64,000 nucleotides of DNA, from contig NZ_LT855386.1 of assembly GCF_900184735.1 (NCBI RefSeq), positions 456,988 through 520,987 of the forward strand, read 5' to 3'. This DNA is from Paucisalibacillus globulus. GTDB lineage: Bacteria > Bacillota > Bacilli > Bacillales > Amphibacillaceae. The translations under genes were made by a program, and so were the position numbers. Every line of letters begins with the position of its first letter. Positions within the stretch are counted from its first letter, which is position 1. The notes below the pieces were generated by a model, which was given only the letters and a program-made list of their open reading frames with translations, searched no databases and was not told the DNA's origin. This document shows, in pieces, positions 25,077-34,158 of this stretch.

Positions 25077-25244
25077 CTCTGTTTCCTCCACATCATCTTT
25101 ACTAAATTTATCTTTTATGGATAATACCTTACCTTTATTTGCATCTAAGTGGATTTCATATTCTAATCGGTTAATTTCTACATAAAATATGTTTTTGCCT
25201 ATGCCATTACTATAAACATTCTTTCTAATAAAACAATAATAACT
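25077..25244 (-). pseudogene. Upstream remnant of a PepSY repeat
   Basis: In frame with the PepSY gene, 56 codons read ...FYVEINRLEYEIHLDANKGK then VLSIKDKFSKDD, the typical end of a PepSY domain, but the stretch begins after a TGA and has no start codon with a ribosome site. This indicates a truncation or decay of the original 5' half. Confidence 0.45.
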
Positions 25245-25282
25245 TCATTAGAATTTGATTAGAAAAAAACCTAAAAATAAAT

Positions 25283-25310
25283 ATCCCTCACTACTTTTAT
25301 AGTGAGGGAT
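25283..25310 (-). terminator. Terminator of the ypzI-like gene
   Basis: An 11-bp perfect stem ATCCCTCACTA/TAGTGAGGGAT, followed on the minus strand by ATTTATTTTT. Confidence 0.8.
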
Positions 25311-25320
25311 ACATTTTCTA

Positions 25321-25461
25321 TTACTTTTTACCATCATTTAGTTCCATAGCTTCTTCTGGACTGGACATGATTGTTGAATTTTTATATTTCAATCCAACGT
25401 CACGGTCTGACTCAACTCGTCTACTTTGTTTTAACTTTTTTTCCTGACGATCTTTACCCAT
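25321..25461 (-). CDS. YpzI-like small protein (46 aa)
   Basis: MGKDRQEKKLKQSRRVESDR followed by DVGLKYKNSTIMSSPEEAMEL matches the small YpzI family of Bacillaceae (MGKDRQEKKL...VESDRD...Y.G.....PE.A). A perfect AGGAGGTG site lies upstream and a terminator downstream. Function unknown. Confidence 0.7.
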   Translation of the reverse strand: MGKDRQEKKLKQSRRVESDRDVGLKYKNSTIMSSPEEAMELNDGKK

Positions 25462-25589
25462 CTAAGCACCTCCTACTAGTAAGATGCTTTGTTTAGGATG
25501 AATTATTCTCTTAACATATCCAAATGCAAATCATATTTATGATCTAAAAGATTATCTAGTAAATGACAAATCAATAACTGTGGCCAAGC

Positions 25590-26348
25590 TTACATTCCCA
25601 AATAATTCAAGATTGCATCACGCAAAAATTCGGTACCACCATCAACTTCTTTGTCATAATAAGCCTTAAATCGTTCGTCCGCTACATACATTTCAGCAAG
25701 ACCTGCATGTGCTTCTTTCGAATAACTGGTCCACGAATACATAAGCCATTCTTTGTGCTTTTCGGCAAGCTGCTTTGCTTCGGGCGAGGTTGGATCTCCG
25801 GTAGCATATGCTTTTTCTAATAGCTCAAAAACTTCTTCCCCCAGTTTGGTCATGGCAGCATACTCTTCTTGAGACATCCCTCTTAATTTTGCATTACTTG
25901 CATCAACGGTATCGTCACCGTATTTTTCACGTATTTCTTTCCCATATTGCTTTTCGTTATCTTCAATTAGTTTTTCCTTAAATCCCTCAAATTTTTCATT
26001 ATCTTGCATTGGTACTCCTCCTTCAATACTGGCAATCGTCTTTTCTACTGTTGCCATAATTTTGTCAAGACGGGCTCTTTTTTCCTTGAGCTTGTCAAAG
26101 TGACCTCTTAATGCTTCACGACGTTCAAAACCTGGTTGGTTAATGATTTCCATGATATCTTCTAGACTGACATCCAACTCTCTATAGAATAAGATTTGCT
26201 GAAGTTGGTCTACTTCCTTTTGCCCATAAATTCGATAACCTGACGAATTAATTCGAGCCGGCTTTAATAATCCGATTTGGTCGTAATACCGGAGCGTGCG
26301 GCCGCTTACTCCAGACATACGGGCTAATTTCTGCACGGTATATTCCAT
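25590..26348 (-). CDS. mta: MerR family regulator, Mta/TipA type
   Basis: A 252-residue transcription activator. Residues 1-70 are the MerR helix-turn-helix (YTVQKLARMSGVSGRTLRYYDQIGLLKPARINSSGYRIY), then a long dimer helix (~76-110), then a TipAS antibiotic-binding domain (from ~125) with the W/Y-rich HKEWLMYSWTSYSKEAHAGLAEMYVADERF segment. Length and domains match Mta of B. subtilis, which activates multidrug transporter genes. A promoter with a 19-bp spacer and dyad (26372-26402) precedes it, which points to autoactivation. It lies just downstream of an MFS pump but behind a terminator. Confidence 0.88.
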   Translation of the reverse strand: MEYTVQKLARMSGVSGRTLRYYDQIGLLKPARINSSGYRIYGQKEVDQLQQILFYRELDVSLEDIMEIINQPGFERREALRGHFDKLKEKRARLDKIMATVEKTIASIEGGVPMQDNEKFEGFKEKLIEDNEKQYGKEIREKYGDDTVDASNAKLRGMSQEEYAAMTKLGEEVFELLEKAYATGDPTSPEAKQLAEKHKEWLMYSWTSYSKEAHAGLAEMYVADERFKAYYDKEVDGGTEFLRDAILNYLGM

Positions 26349-26371
26349 CGTTCACCCTCCTGACAATATTA

Positions 26372-26402
26372 ATCATAAACCTTTACGCAACGTAAAGGTC
26401 AA
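26372..26402 (-). promoter_or_regulatory. MerR-type promoter with 19-bp spacer and dyad
   Basis: Minus strand TTGACC (26402-26397), a 19-bp spacer, TATGAT (26377-26372). A perfect dyad CCTTTACG-N3-CGTAAAGG (26380-26398) fills the spacer. The over-long spacer with central dyad is the hallmark of promoters that MerR proteins activate by DNA untwisting. Confidence 0.85.
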
Positions 26403-26426
26403 GAAGAAATTATAAAAATAATGAAA

Positions 26427-26452
26427 AAGGTGCACCATCTATGGTGCACCTT
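26427..26452 (-). terminator. Terminator of the MFS gene
   Basis: A 12-bp perfect stem AAGGTGCACCAT/ATGGTGCACCTT that overlaps the MFS stop codon; minus-strand continuation is TTTTCATTATTTTT. Confidence 0.8.
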
Positions 26453-27698
26453 ATGATTCCTCCACTAGTTTGGGTTTACCTGCATTTACTAATACCTTAC
26501 TGCCAATCAAAAAGAAGCCAGCTATAAACATAAGTACTCCAGAACCGATTAGTAACCATTCAATAGCTAAAACATCAGCAATCGGACCAAAAATCAGCAT
26601 ACCTAATGGCATCATGGATGTAGATATCATACCCACAACGCCAAAGACTCTACCTAGATACTCTGGTTCTACTTTTTCTTGAAGTAAGGTTGTTGCTGGT
26701 GTACTGAATATCGGCATGGTAACACCTGTTATGGCCATGAGCACTAAATAAATAGTAAAGCTAGGGATTATTCCTAATCCCAATGTTAGTATCGCAAATA
26801 AGAAACTACCTAAAGCCATAGTATGAATCTTATTCTTATACCCGCCCCAAGATGCAATAACAACGCCACCTATCATCATTCCAATGGAAAAGGCAACCTC
26901 AATTGCGGTTAATCGCCAGACATCATCACCAAAACTACGCGTTACTTGTAACGGAGTTAAGAAGGACGGAACCGCCGCAAGGATGAAGAATAGAGCAAAG
27001 AAAAGGAAGAATTTCTTTAAGAATTCATGATTATTAATATAAATAAATCCTTTCTTTAAGTCTGCGAAGTAACTAACCTGTTCACTCTCAGTTGCCTTCT
27101 TATGTGCTGGTATATGAAGCATAGTTAAAAATATAGTGATTGCTATAGCAGCTGTTATGACATCAATGAAAAAGATAATTTCAATAGATGCTAGACCCAG
27201 CAAAGCCCCGCTTGCCATTGGCGCTAAAAGCATAACTAAAGCTTGAATACTCCCATTTGCGCCATTCACCTTAGTAAGCTTATCCTCCGGGACAAATTGT
27301 GGCAAAATTGCTCCAACTGCTGGAGTTTGTATTCCTGTACCTAAGGCTCTTACTGCAGCAATTAAAAACATCAGCCACAGTGATTCATAGCCCATCATAA
27401 AAAAGATGGCTAAAATTAATGTTACAAAAGCTATAGATGCATCTGAAATAATTATTAGCTTCTTGCGATCATAACGATCTGCCCACACACCTGCAAATGG
27501 CGAAAGGATAAAAGTAGGAATAAATCCACACAAAATATAGATCGTCATCATTATTCCAGACTGTGTATTTAATACTACATACCACATAATCGCATATTGA
27601 ACTAAAGATGATCCAAATAGCGAAATAGATTGACTTCCAAGAAAAAGAATACTGTTTCTTTTCCATTGCTGCATGATTGACTCACTCGTATTTCCCAT
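26451..27698 (-). CDS. MFS transporter (MFS_3, macrolide/siderophore efflux type)
   Basis: A 415-residue, 12-helix facilitator. The signature AGVWADRYDRKKLIII (about residues 68-83) and the later GVTMPIFSTPATTLLQEKVEPEYLGRVFGV are typical of the MFS_3 group (MefA, EntS-like). The ATG at 27698 is chosen as the first residue of a normal cytoplasmic N-terminus; its ribosome site (AGGGCG) is weak, and a further 22 codons are open upstream. It lies upstream of mta and may be one of its targets, but no dyad promoter was seen before it. Confidence 0.83.
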   Translation of the reverse strand: MGNTSESIMQQWKRNSILFLGSQSISLFGSSLVQYAIMWYVVLNTQSGIMMTIYILCGFIPTFILSPFAGVWADRYDRKKLIIISDASIAFVTLILAIFFMMGYESLWLMFLIAAVRALGTGIQTPAVGAILPQFVPEDKLTKVNGANGSIQALVMLLAPMASGALLGLASIEIIFFIDVITAAIAITIFLTMLHIPAHKKATESEQVSYFADLKKGFIYINNHEFLKKFFLFFALFFILAAVPSFLTPLQVTRSFGDDVWRLTAIEVAFSIGMMIGGVVIASWGGYKNKIHTMALGSFLFAILTLGLGIIPSFTIYLVLMAITGVTMPIFSTPATTLLQEKVEPEYLGRVFGVVGMISTSMMPLGMLIFGPIADVLAIEWLLIGSGVLMFIAGFFLIGSKVLVNAGKPKLVEES

Positions 27699-27822
27699 TA
27701 TGTCACGCCCTATTATATTTTCTCCTATTAATTTATACACTAAAATTAATTTAAACACAATCACTTCGGATATTTTGTAAGTTTGTTCTCAATCTTCCAC
27801 AAATCGTTCCTTAAATGAGAAA

Positions 27823-27850
27823 GAATCGCATTGGTGGTTCAATGCGATTC
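27823..27850 (-). terminator. Terminator of the tad/kinase locus
   Basis: An 11-bp perfect stem GAATCGCATTG/CAATGCGATTC with a 6-base loop, 24 bases past the last gene's stop; minus-strand continuation TTTCTCATTT is a weak T tract. Confidence 0.65.
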
Positions 27851-27873
27851 AGGTACTAAACTATAATAATTAT

Positions 27874-29268
27874 TTATTTGGCCAATTCTTCTAGTTGCTT
27901 ATTTAGCTCATCTAGTCTCTCTTCCTTCTCATCAGATTCCATAGTTTCATCCGATTCTATCATTTCAATGAGCTTTTCTAGACTACTCACTTGAATGGAT
28001 AAGTCTTCTAATTCTTCCCCTAAGATTAAAGCTAATTCAAACTCATTAAGCTCCAAGTAGCTACTTGCTGCTAACCATTTAGCCCTTTCACTATCTTTAA
28101 TTTGTTCATATAGTCCAATAACACCTTGATAGTCTTTATTTAACCACGCTTGCTCAATAGTAACGTTAGGATCGTCTGTCTGAAAACTTAATAACATATT
28201 ATGAGCATCAACATTATTCAATGCTACTAATTTAGCAATAACCGCTTTATAGTGTTCCTTATCAAGATCTATTGCTTTCACTAATGAATCAGGGTTATCA
28301 GATTCCAGATATAAACTTGTCAATAACTCTTCTCCTTCTTCTGAAAGAGTCTTCATTGATTCAAGAAGTGATATGGCTTCCTCTGTTTCTCCGATAAACG
28401 ACAATCTATAGGCTTCATTCAATTTTGTAGATTTAGATAACAGATCGTTAAGTTCTTCTTTTTCTTCATTTAATTCGTTTTCTTTTTCCGAGAAGGAAGA
28501 CTCCTTTTCATTAAATGCTTCTGTAAGAGGAATTATTTGTGTTACATATAAGAAAAGTAAGCCAAATAGAAAACCTAATAACACACCGGACAACAAGGAT
28601 ACATGTTTTCCTCTTTTTTTCACTTTTTCTTTTTTGGGCATTGGAACATTTGAATTACTACTATCCGTTTTTTCTTTATGTACTTCTATTTCACTATTTT
28701 GGATAATAAATTCGATTTCTTTTATGGTATGTGCATGATTAAGTTTTGTAATGAATGCCTCATCCCTTGTTTGAAGAGATTGATTTTCTGGTAGGTAAGG
28801 AGAATATCCAGTAAATAAATAAACAGCTAGTTCTTTCATTTCTTTTAAAAGTTGTTTCTCATTGAATTCGTTTGGGGGAAGAACATGTCTAATTCCGCGA
28901 TGTACTAATTTGAAATCTCCTTGTTCATTTACATATACATTCTTAGGATGTAATGTTGTTGTAAATTGAGTTCCTATCAGTTTATTAAGTTTTGACAAAT
29001 TCCTAATAACTTTAATCTTGAAGTCAGTAGGAGCATTGTCCAGTGTTTGTAAATTTTGAAACATATGATTTCGTTTAAAATATAGCTTAACTGATTTTTC
29101 ATCCACGATAGCATGTTGGCAAGGAAAGAAAAGTTCATCTGGTCTTTTTAATTCATCCAACTGCTCAGACACTTTTAACTTAGTTTGTTCACTTGGGATT
29201 TCGAAAACAACCATTTCTCCATTATCGTGAAACGTATTAAATTCTAGATTATATTCATCTGTCAACAT
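27874..29268 (-). CDS. EssB/YukC-like membrane pseudokinase
   Basis: A 464-residue protein. Residues 1-200 form a cytoplasmic pseudokinase-like domain: TTLHPKNVYVNEQGDFKLVHRGIRHVLPP (about 104-132) replaces the catalytic loop and lacks HRD and DFG. A basic linker (~210-222) and one membrane helix (VSLLSGVLLGFLFGLLFLYV) follow, then an outside helical domain with a coiled coil and TPR-like segments ending in acidic repeats. This is the layout of EssB/YukC, a type VII secretion scaffold. No other type VII component (EssC, WXG100, YukD) is in the window; the gene is last in the tad locus, 20 bases after the kinase gene. Probably a receptor or scaffold for the machine. Confidence 0.72.
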   Translation of the reverse strand: MLTDEYNLEFNTFHDNGEMVVFEIPSEQTKLKVSEQLDELKRPDELFFPCQHAIVDEKSVKLYFKRNHMFQNLQTLDNAPTDFKIKVIRNLSKLNKLIGTQFTTTLHPKNVYVNEQGDFKLVHRGIRHVLPPNEFNEKQLLKEMKELAVYLFTGYSPYLPENQSLQTRDEAFITKLNHAHTIKEIEFIIQNSEIEVHKEKTDSSNSNVPMPKKEKVKKRGKHVSLLSGVLLGFLFGLLFLYVTQIIPLTEAFNEKESSFSEKENELNEEKEELNDLLSKSTKLNEAYRLSFIGETEEAISLLESMKTLSEEGEELLTSLYLESDNPDSLVKAIDLDKEHYKAVIAKLVALNNVDAHNMLLSFQTDDPNVTIEQAWLNKDYQGVIGLYEQIKDSERAKWLAASSYLELNEFELALILGEELEDLSIQVSSLEKLIEMIESDETMESDEKEERLDELNKQLEELAK

Positions 29269-29288
29269 ATAGCCCCCTTTGCCCCTAT

Positions 29289-30179
29289 TTAGATCATTAG
29301 TAAGGAAATAGCAAATAAAATCACAATAAATAGTGCTGTAATCCCTATGGATATAAGTAGTCTGGGCTTTCGTTTAGCCATTTCATCGTTAGCTCTAAAT
29401 AATAGCTTTTTTGCTTCCTCAGCATGTTGAATACGTTTATCTGGCTCTAATTCTACTAATTGATTAATGCACTTTTCTAGACTAGAAGGAAGTCTTTTTA
29501 CGAATTGGGAGATTGGCTTTTGTACGACATAGACATATTTCCCTCCAGATAACATGTAATATAGTAAAGAACCGAGAGAAAATAAATCTGTTCGTTCGTC
29601 TGTCTGTTTTTTTTCAAACTGTTCTGGTGCTGCAAAGCCCACTGTTCCAATCTTTACAGTGTCCTCCATTTTTCCACTTTGAAATTTCCTTGATATCCCA
29701 AAATCTATTAATCTGATATTACCGTCGTTACCAAGGATAATATTTCCTGGTTTAATATCACGATATATAATTGGTTCTGATCGATGATGGAGATAAGTTA
29801 ATATGTCACAAAGCTGTATTCCTATATGGATGACTTGATCGATAGAGATTTGGTAATCTTTTGACAACAAATAGTCTGATAAGACCGTACCCTCGGCGTA
29901 TTCCATGACAAGATAGATATAATCAGATGAAGAAAAGAAATCAATCATTTTCGGTATATTAGGATGATTTAATTGGCTTAGTATGATTGATTCATCAACT
30001 AACTTCGAAGCTAATTTGTGACCCTTTTTAACTACTTTAACAGCCCTAAGGCGACCTGTATCATAGATATCCTCAACAAGGTATACATCTGACATACCTC
30101 CAGAAGCAATATGTGTCAAAACCTTATACTTTTCTTCTAATATATCTTTCCTATTAATAATGATGCCGTGCTTACTCAT
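29289..30179 (-). CDS. Ser/Thr protein kinase (PknB/PrkC-like catalytic domain)
   Basis: A 296-residue kinase with the glycine loop HIASGGMSDVYLVE (about residues 21-34), VAIK-type lysine in AVKVVKKG, the catalytic loop IIYRDIKPGNIIL (HRD is YRD) near 138-150, IRLIDFGIS (DFG) near 158 and a C-terminal membrane helix (~275-296) that ends the protein. There is no PASTA domain, so it is not the cell-wall-sensing PrkC. The start is the ATG with GGGAG 7 bases upstream. It lies between a PP2C phosphatase gene and the EssB-like gene, which forms a signalling cassette. Confidence 0.88.
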   Translation of the reverse strand: MSKHGIIINRKDILEEKYKVLTHIASGGMSDVYLVEDIYDTGRLRAVKVVKKGHKLASKLVDESIILSQLNHPNIPKMIDFFSSSDYIYLVMEYAEGTVLSDYLLSKDYQISIDQVIHIGIQLCDILTYLHHRSEPIIYRDIKPGNIILGNDGNIRLIDFGISRKFQSGKMEDTVKIGTVGFAAPEQFEKKQTDERTDLFSLGSLLYYMLSGGKYVYVVQKPISQFVKRLPSSLEKCINQLVELEPDKRIQHAEEAKKLLFRANDEMAKRKPRLLISIGITALFIVILFAISLLMI

Positions 30180-30277
30180 CTTATTTCTCCCTGCTGATCG
30201 GTTGTCATTAAAATATATGGCATTCGCCAAGCCTCCTGATCAAATACCTTTGTTTCTACTAAATAGGTAGAACTTTA

Positions 30278-31198
30278 TTAAGCTTTCCTATCCATTAGTG
30301 AAAGCCACCAAGCTCTTTTATTCCTACTGCTATCTTGATATTGTAGGTCTCTCACAAGCATAAGTGTCACATTATCATGAGCATGAGAAAAGTTTGAAAA
30401 ATTTATTAGATAATCGCATACAGCTTGATAATTTCCATACTCTTTTTCTAAATTGAGAAGCATATTCTTAATCTCCTCATTCGAGAATAAAGAATAGAAA
30501 CCATCACTACATAATAAAAACAAATCGTCCGTGCGGTAACTACCTAGTGTTGAATAGGGTTGGATTTCTTCTCCAATCCCCAGACATTGTAAAAGAACAT
30601 TACGCTTTGGATGATTTCTTGCTTCTTCTCTAGTTAACCTTCCTTCTCTAACTTGCTTTTCTACCCATGAATGATCTTCCGTTAATTGATGAAGTTCGGG
30701 CTCTCTTTCTAGAATCTCTGTTTGTTCATGGAATGCATGTTGTGGTATCTGTTGAACAAACTCTTCAATCCTCTGACTTAAATCCTTCATTTGATAAACC
30801 CTACTATCCCCAACATGTACAATTCCATAATTCCCGTTATAAAGGACAAGTAATGAAAGTGTAGTTCCCATTTTTTTATCAATATTCTTCCCAGCTTGAA
30901 TAATAGCTTTATTAATATGTGAGAATAACTTTTGGACTTCCTTCACTATTTGAGTGGTGACGTTTCTTCTCTTTAAAACCTTATCTATACGTCTTTCCCA
31001 CCACTCCTCAATCGCACTAATAGCAAGACGGCTGGCGGTATCACCAACTTGATATCCACCCATGCCGTCTGCTACAACAAATAACGCTATCTCATTATCC
31101 TTATTATCCTTGCGAAATCTTATTAAATAGGAATCTTCATTTCTTGTTTTTCGGGTACCTTGGTGTGTCGCTATACCTGTATGCCAATTTATGCTCAT
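30278..31198 (-). CDS. PP2C-family Ser/Thr phosphatase
   Basis: A 306-residue PPM phosphatase. Metal-site motifs in order: RKTRNEDSYLI (about residues 17-27), VVADGMGGYQVGD (~41-53), GTTLSLLVLYNGNYGIVHVGDSRVYQ (~111-136), LLCSDGFYSLFS (~233-244) and AHDNVTLMLV near the end. It presumably reverses the kinase encoded next to it. Its start overlaps the FHA gene's stop by 4 bases. Confidence 0.9.
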   Translation of the reverse strand: MSINWHTGIATHQGTRKTRNEDSYLIRFRKDNKDNEIALFVVADGMGGYQVGDTASRLAISAIEEWWERRIDKVLKRRNVTTQIVKEVQKLFSHINKAIIQAGKNIDKKMGTTLSLLVLYNGNYGIVHVGDSRVYQMKDLSQRIEEFVQQIPQHAFHEQTEILEREPELHQLTEDHSWVEKQVREGRLTREEARNHPKRNVLLQCLGIGEEIQPYSTLGSYRTDDLFLLCSDGFYSLFSNEEIKNMLLNLEKEYGNYQAVCDYLINFSNFSHAHDNVTLMLVRDLQYQDSSRNKRAWWLSLMDRKA

Positions 31199-32814
31199 TC
31201 AGATGAACTCCATTTAAACGTATAATTTGCTTTACCCAATACAAATTCATCATTCTCATTTAACGCATATACTTTATAAGGTACCAATGTTTTTCCATTT
31301 AACTTTGTTCCATTTTTCGAACCTAAATCTTTTATCCCATAACTAGTAGAATCAACCCTGATAATCTCTGCATGGATTCTAGAAACACCAGTTGCCTCAT
31401 CAGTATAATGTACGGAATCTGCATTTCTACCAATTAGGAAATTCCGATTATTAATTACAATGGTTTTGACTTTTCCATCGTCTCCGGTTCGGTGTAGTAA
31501 TGCTAATACTTCATCTTTCTCTTGAAAATCAAGGTTAGATTCATCTTCTAATAACACGGTGTCATCTGAATCAATCGTTAATAAGGTCGTATCCATAGAA
31601 GTAGCTACACTTGGTTCAGGAGAATAAAAGTCTTGGAAACTAGATGATTCGACTCTATTTTGTTGTGTTGGCACTTGATTATATGTTCTTTCCAATGGTT
31701 GAGGTGGCGTTTGATTATATACAGTGGGCCTTCCAGCCATATTCGGTTGTTGCGGTAATGATTGTGATTGAGGTGTCTGTTGTCTTTGTATGTTTGTAGT
31801 TTTTCCTTCATCCACTTGTTCACCATCAACCGGTATTTCAATAGGAGTTACACCTGGTCGCCAAATTTTAGCGAATACAATCAATCCAACAATGATTAAA
31901 ACAGATAAACCACCACAAACACCCAGAATAACAGTACTTGGATTCGTGTCATATAATTTCCAAATAAGTGCTAATGCCAATGCTGCACCGGCAAACATAT
32001 ATACTTTTTGCCTAGAAGTCAGTGGTGGTAGTTTCTTTTTAATTTTGTTCTTTGATTTCTTATGACTTCCTGGCACAACATCATCGTAATTTGGCTCTAT
32101 GGTCTGTTTTCCAGGCTTTTTACCATAATTTTCTTTTAGACCCTGGATATTGCTTGCTGCTTGATCCATAGCCATTCCAGAATTAGGCGTGTTATAAGAA
32201 TCATGCGATTGGAATTGATTTACATTCGATCGCAATGAGATTAATTCTAGGAATAATTTCTTAAGCCCCGTAAGACTAAAGGAAGCATTTTTAATATAAT
32301 TTAAGATACTCTTAAACTCATTTCCTTGTAACCCTTCTACCTCACCCGCGATATCGGTTAATAATTGTTTCATTTCTTCAGCTAATGATGTTTTCTTCTT
32401 TACATCCTTAATCGGTAAATATACTAATGAAACGTCACTTGCATTTTCGCCCACATAGATTAAGTCTGAACGTAACACAAAGTTATCTTGATTAAGCATA
32501 TATGAACTACTGTCTTCTAACGCCTTGATAATGGATAAGAACAACTGATAATAATCATTCATATTAGTGCTATTATTTCTGAAAAAGGAGGTAACTTTAT
32601 TTTTAGAATTAATATTAAAATGTAGTCTAGTTGTTAAATCGATATTTTCAACAGTCATGGACAGTAGATGTGGAATCCGATTTGATTGCATCATTTTCAT
32701 TTGAACTGAGTTTAAGTTATTGACAGATAATTTCTGTCCATCCTTCTCTTTAAATACGATGGATTGACCATTTTGATGTACGTATTCGAAAGTTAAATTA
32801 TAGATAGTCCCCAT
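31195..32814 (-). CDS. FHA-domain protein with DUF6382-like N-terminal domain
   Basis: A 539-residue protein. The first ~195 residues resemble the pseudokinase-like DUF6382 domain; a basic linker leads to two membrane helices (about 275-315, KVYMFAGAALALALIW and TVILGVCGGLSVLIIVGLIVF); a Q/P-rich disordered stretch follows; residues ~445-539 are an FHA domain with FLIGRNADSVHYTDEATGVSRIHAEII and DLGSKNGTKLNG. FHA binds phospho-threonine, so it is a likely reader of the neighbouring kinase. Coupled to the PP2C gene. Confidence 0.82.
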   Translation of the reverse strand: MGTIYNLTFEYVHQNGQSIVFKEKDGQKLSVNNLNSVQMKMMQSNRIPHLLSMTVENIDLTTRLHFNINSKNKVTSFFRNNSTNMNDYYQLFLSIIKALEDSSSYMLNQDNFVLRSDLIYVGENASDVSLVYLPIKDVKKKTSLAEEMKQLLTDIAGEVEGLQGNEFKSILNYIKNASFSLTGLKKLFLELISLRSNVNQFQSHDSYNTPNSGMAMDQAASNIQGLKENYGKKPGKQTIEPNYDDVVPGSHKKSKNKIKKKLPPLTSRQKVYMFAGAALALALIWKLYDTNPSTVILGVCGGLSVLIIVGLIVFAKIWRPGVTPIEIPVDGEQVDEGKTTNIQRQQTPQSQSLPQQPNMAGRPTVYNQTPPQPLERTYNQVPTQQNRVESSSFQDFYSPEPSVATSMDTTLLTIDSDDTVLLEDESNLDFQEKDEVLALLHRTGDDGKVKTIVINNRNFLIGRNADSVHYTDEATGVSRIHAEIIRVDSTSYGIKDLGSKNGTKLNGKTLVPYKVYALNENDEFVLGKANYTFKWSSSE

Positions 32815-32856
32815 TATTTTATTTTCCTCCTATATTATGAAACTTGTAAGATATGG

Positions 32857-33384
32857 TTAGCTATACGCATAAAACATATAATAATAGGTGAGTATGACTG
32901 CGGGTATCACGGCATACATAAAGGGGAATCGTGTACTTTTAGTTGTTTTAAATTCCTCTAAACTACTAAGGTCCTTTGACAGTATGGAACCTACAAAAGC
33001 AAAAAAGGCACTTGTCATTTTCTGTAAAAAGGTTCTAGTGAATAGTAATATAACTATCCCAAGCAAACCAGCAACAATAATGGAATACATCATCATATAT
33101 AACGCGATCTGTACTCCTACTATCGCTCCAATGCCCGCAAACAACTTCACATCCCCTGCACCTATTGCCTTAAAGACATAAAGGACAAGGAAAATTGCCC
33201 CAGCAACCAGTAATCCCAAGAAGGAGAAGATTAACCCATCAATTCCCCCACTAACCATATGAAAAACAATCCCTACTAGCACTCCACCAGCAGTTAACCA
33301 ATTGGGAATCGTATGAAACCTGATATCATAAATGAGTGCAATAATTAAATAAACAAACAACAAATAATCTTGAACTTGGAGCAT
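32857..33384 (-). CDS. tadV: Prepilin peptidase (A24, TadV/CpaA)
   Basis: A 175-residue, mostly membrane-embedded aspartyl protease. Catalytic D20 is in IYDIRFHTIPN and D78 in GAGDVKLF (the GxGD motif); the ~170-residue length without the methylase domain is the TadV/CpaA type. It would cleave the Flp pilin and TadE-like pseudopilins of the same locus. Confidence 0.9.
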   Translation of the reverse strand: MLQVQDYLLFVYLIIALIYDIRFHTIPNWLTAGGVLVGIVFHMVSGGIDGLIFSFLGLLVAGAIFLVLYVFKAIGAGDVKLFAGIGAIVGVQIALYMMMYSIIVAGLLGIVILLFTRTFLQKMTSAFFAFVGSILSKDLSSLEEFKTTKSTRFPFMYAVIPAVILTYYYMFYAYS

Positions 33385-33423
33385 CTTTACCCTCCGATCT
33401 ACAAATGGATCTTAGTAAAAAAA

Positions 33424-34014
33424 CTACGATCCATTCCATACTCTTTCATAAGCAGTCTTTTTCAATACAATTTCCTTCTCCACAAACGGGATAGATAGAT
33501 CAAACCTATATTCAACATTAATCTCTAGAAAAGCACCGGTACCACCGACTAAACTCGGTATCTCTACATTTGTAACTTTCAAATTGGATTCATCGAAAAA
33601 ATCCCCCCCGCCGGTAGCCTGCCTAAACTTTTCTTGAATTGTAGGTTCAATAATCTCTTTCAGTCTACTCTCAAATAAACTTTCAATAGAACCTTGTACA
33701 TCAATGCCTAAAAAATTCAGTCCTTCTTTTACCCAATTGATAGCACCGGATATATCTACTTGATTCTCTTGTTCAATGGTCTGAATCTTGTTATTGATAA
33801 AATTTGTTGCACCATCTGTTGTAACCTTTACTGGATAAGCATAAGCTACAACAAGTTCTGTAGTTTCAGAAGCAGCCTTATATAATGCCATATCTGCAAC
33901 TGAGAGGCGTATAAACATCGTCAAAAATATAATAAAAAACAAGAAAAATGGCAGTATCATTGCCGCTTCTAACGTAATACTCCCATCCTCTTTCCTTAGA
34001 TGTTTTATGATCAT
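33424..34014 (-). CDS. TadE-like pseudopilin 2
   Basis: A 196-residue protein. RKEDGSITLEAAMILPFFLFFIIFLTMFIRLSV at residues ~7-40 is the TadE/G-type start: a Gly-Ser with the E of the class-III signal at +5, then a long membrane helix. The rest is an outside domain with VGGTGAFLEINVEYRFDLSIPFVEKEIVLKKTAYERVW. The start is set at the ATG of MIIKHLRK; the ribosome site AAAGAGG is very close and a GTG one codon upstream is also possible. Confidence 0.75.
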   Translation of the reverse strand: MIIKHLRKEDGSITLEAAMILPFFLFFIIFLTMFIRLSVADMALYKAASETTELVVAYAYPVKVTTDGATNFINNKIQTIEQENQVDISGAINWVKEGLNFLGIDVQGSIESLFESRLKEIIEPTIQEKFRQATGGGDFFDESNLKVTNVEIPSLVGGTGAFLEINVEYRFDLSIPFVEKEIVLKKTAYERVWNGS

Positions 34015-34080
34015 CACCTCTTTCTTATATAAGTAACGTTTGTTAATTATCAATGTCATGTTAATTTTGATTCTTAACCT

Positions 34081-34158
34081 TCACTCTGTTTCTAGTTCAT
34101 TTGCCTTAATTGTCCACATTACTTGGTTACTACTTCCCTCAATTACCTTTCCAGGTTT
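34081..34158 (-). pseudogene. Remnant of a second DUF4352 lipoprotein gene
   Basis: A 26-codon minus-strand stretch reads KPGKVIEGSSNQVMWTIKAN then ELETE-stop, nearly the same as the end of the lipoprotein at 34412-35059 (DPGNVAAGSSNQVIWTIKAD then EAQ-stop). Upstream the frame is broken by a TGA. It is the decayed 3' end of a former tandem copy of the lipoprotein gene. Confidence 0.75.

Noticed and set aside
27874-29268. A type VII secretion locus
   Set aside because: Only the EssB/YukC-like gene is there; no EssC ATPase, WXG100 substrate or YukD-like gene is visible.
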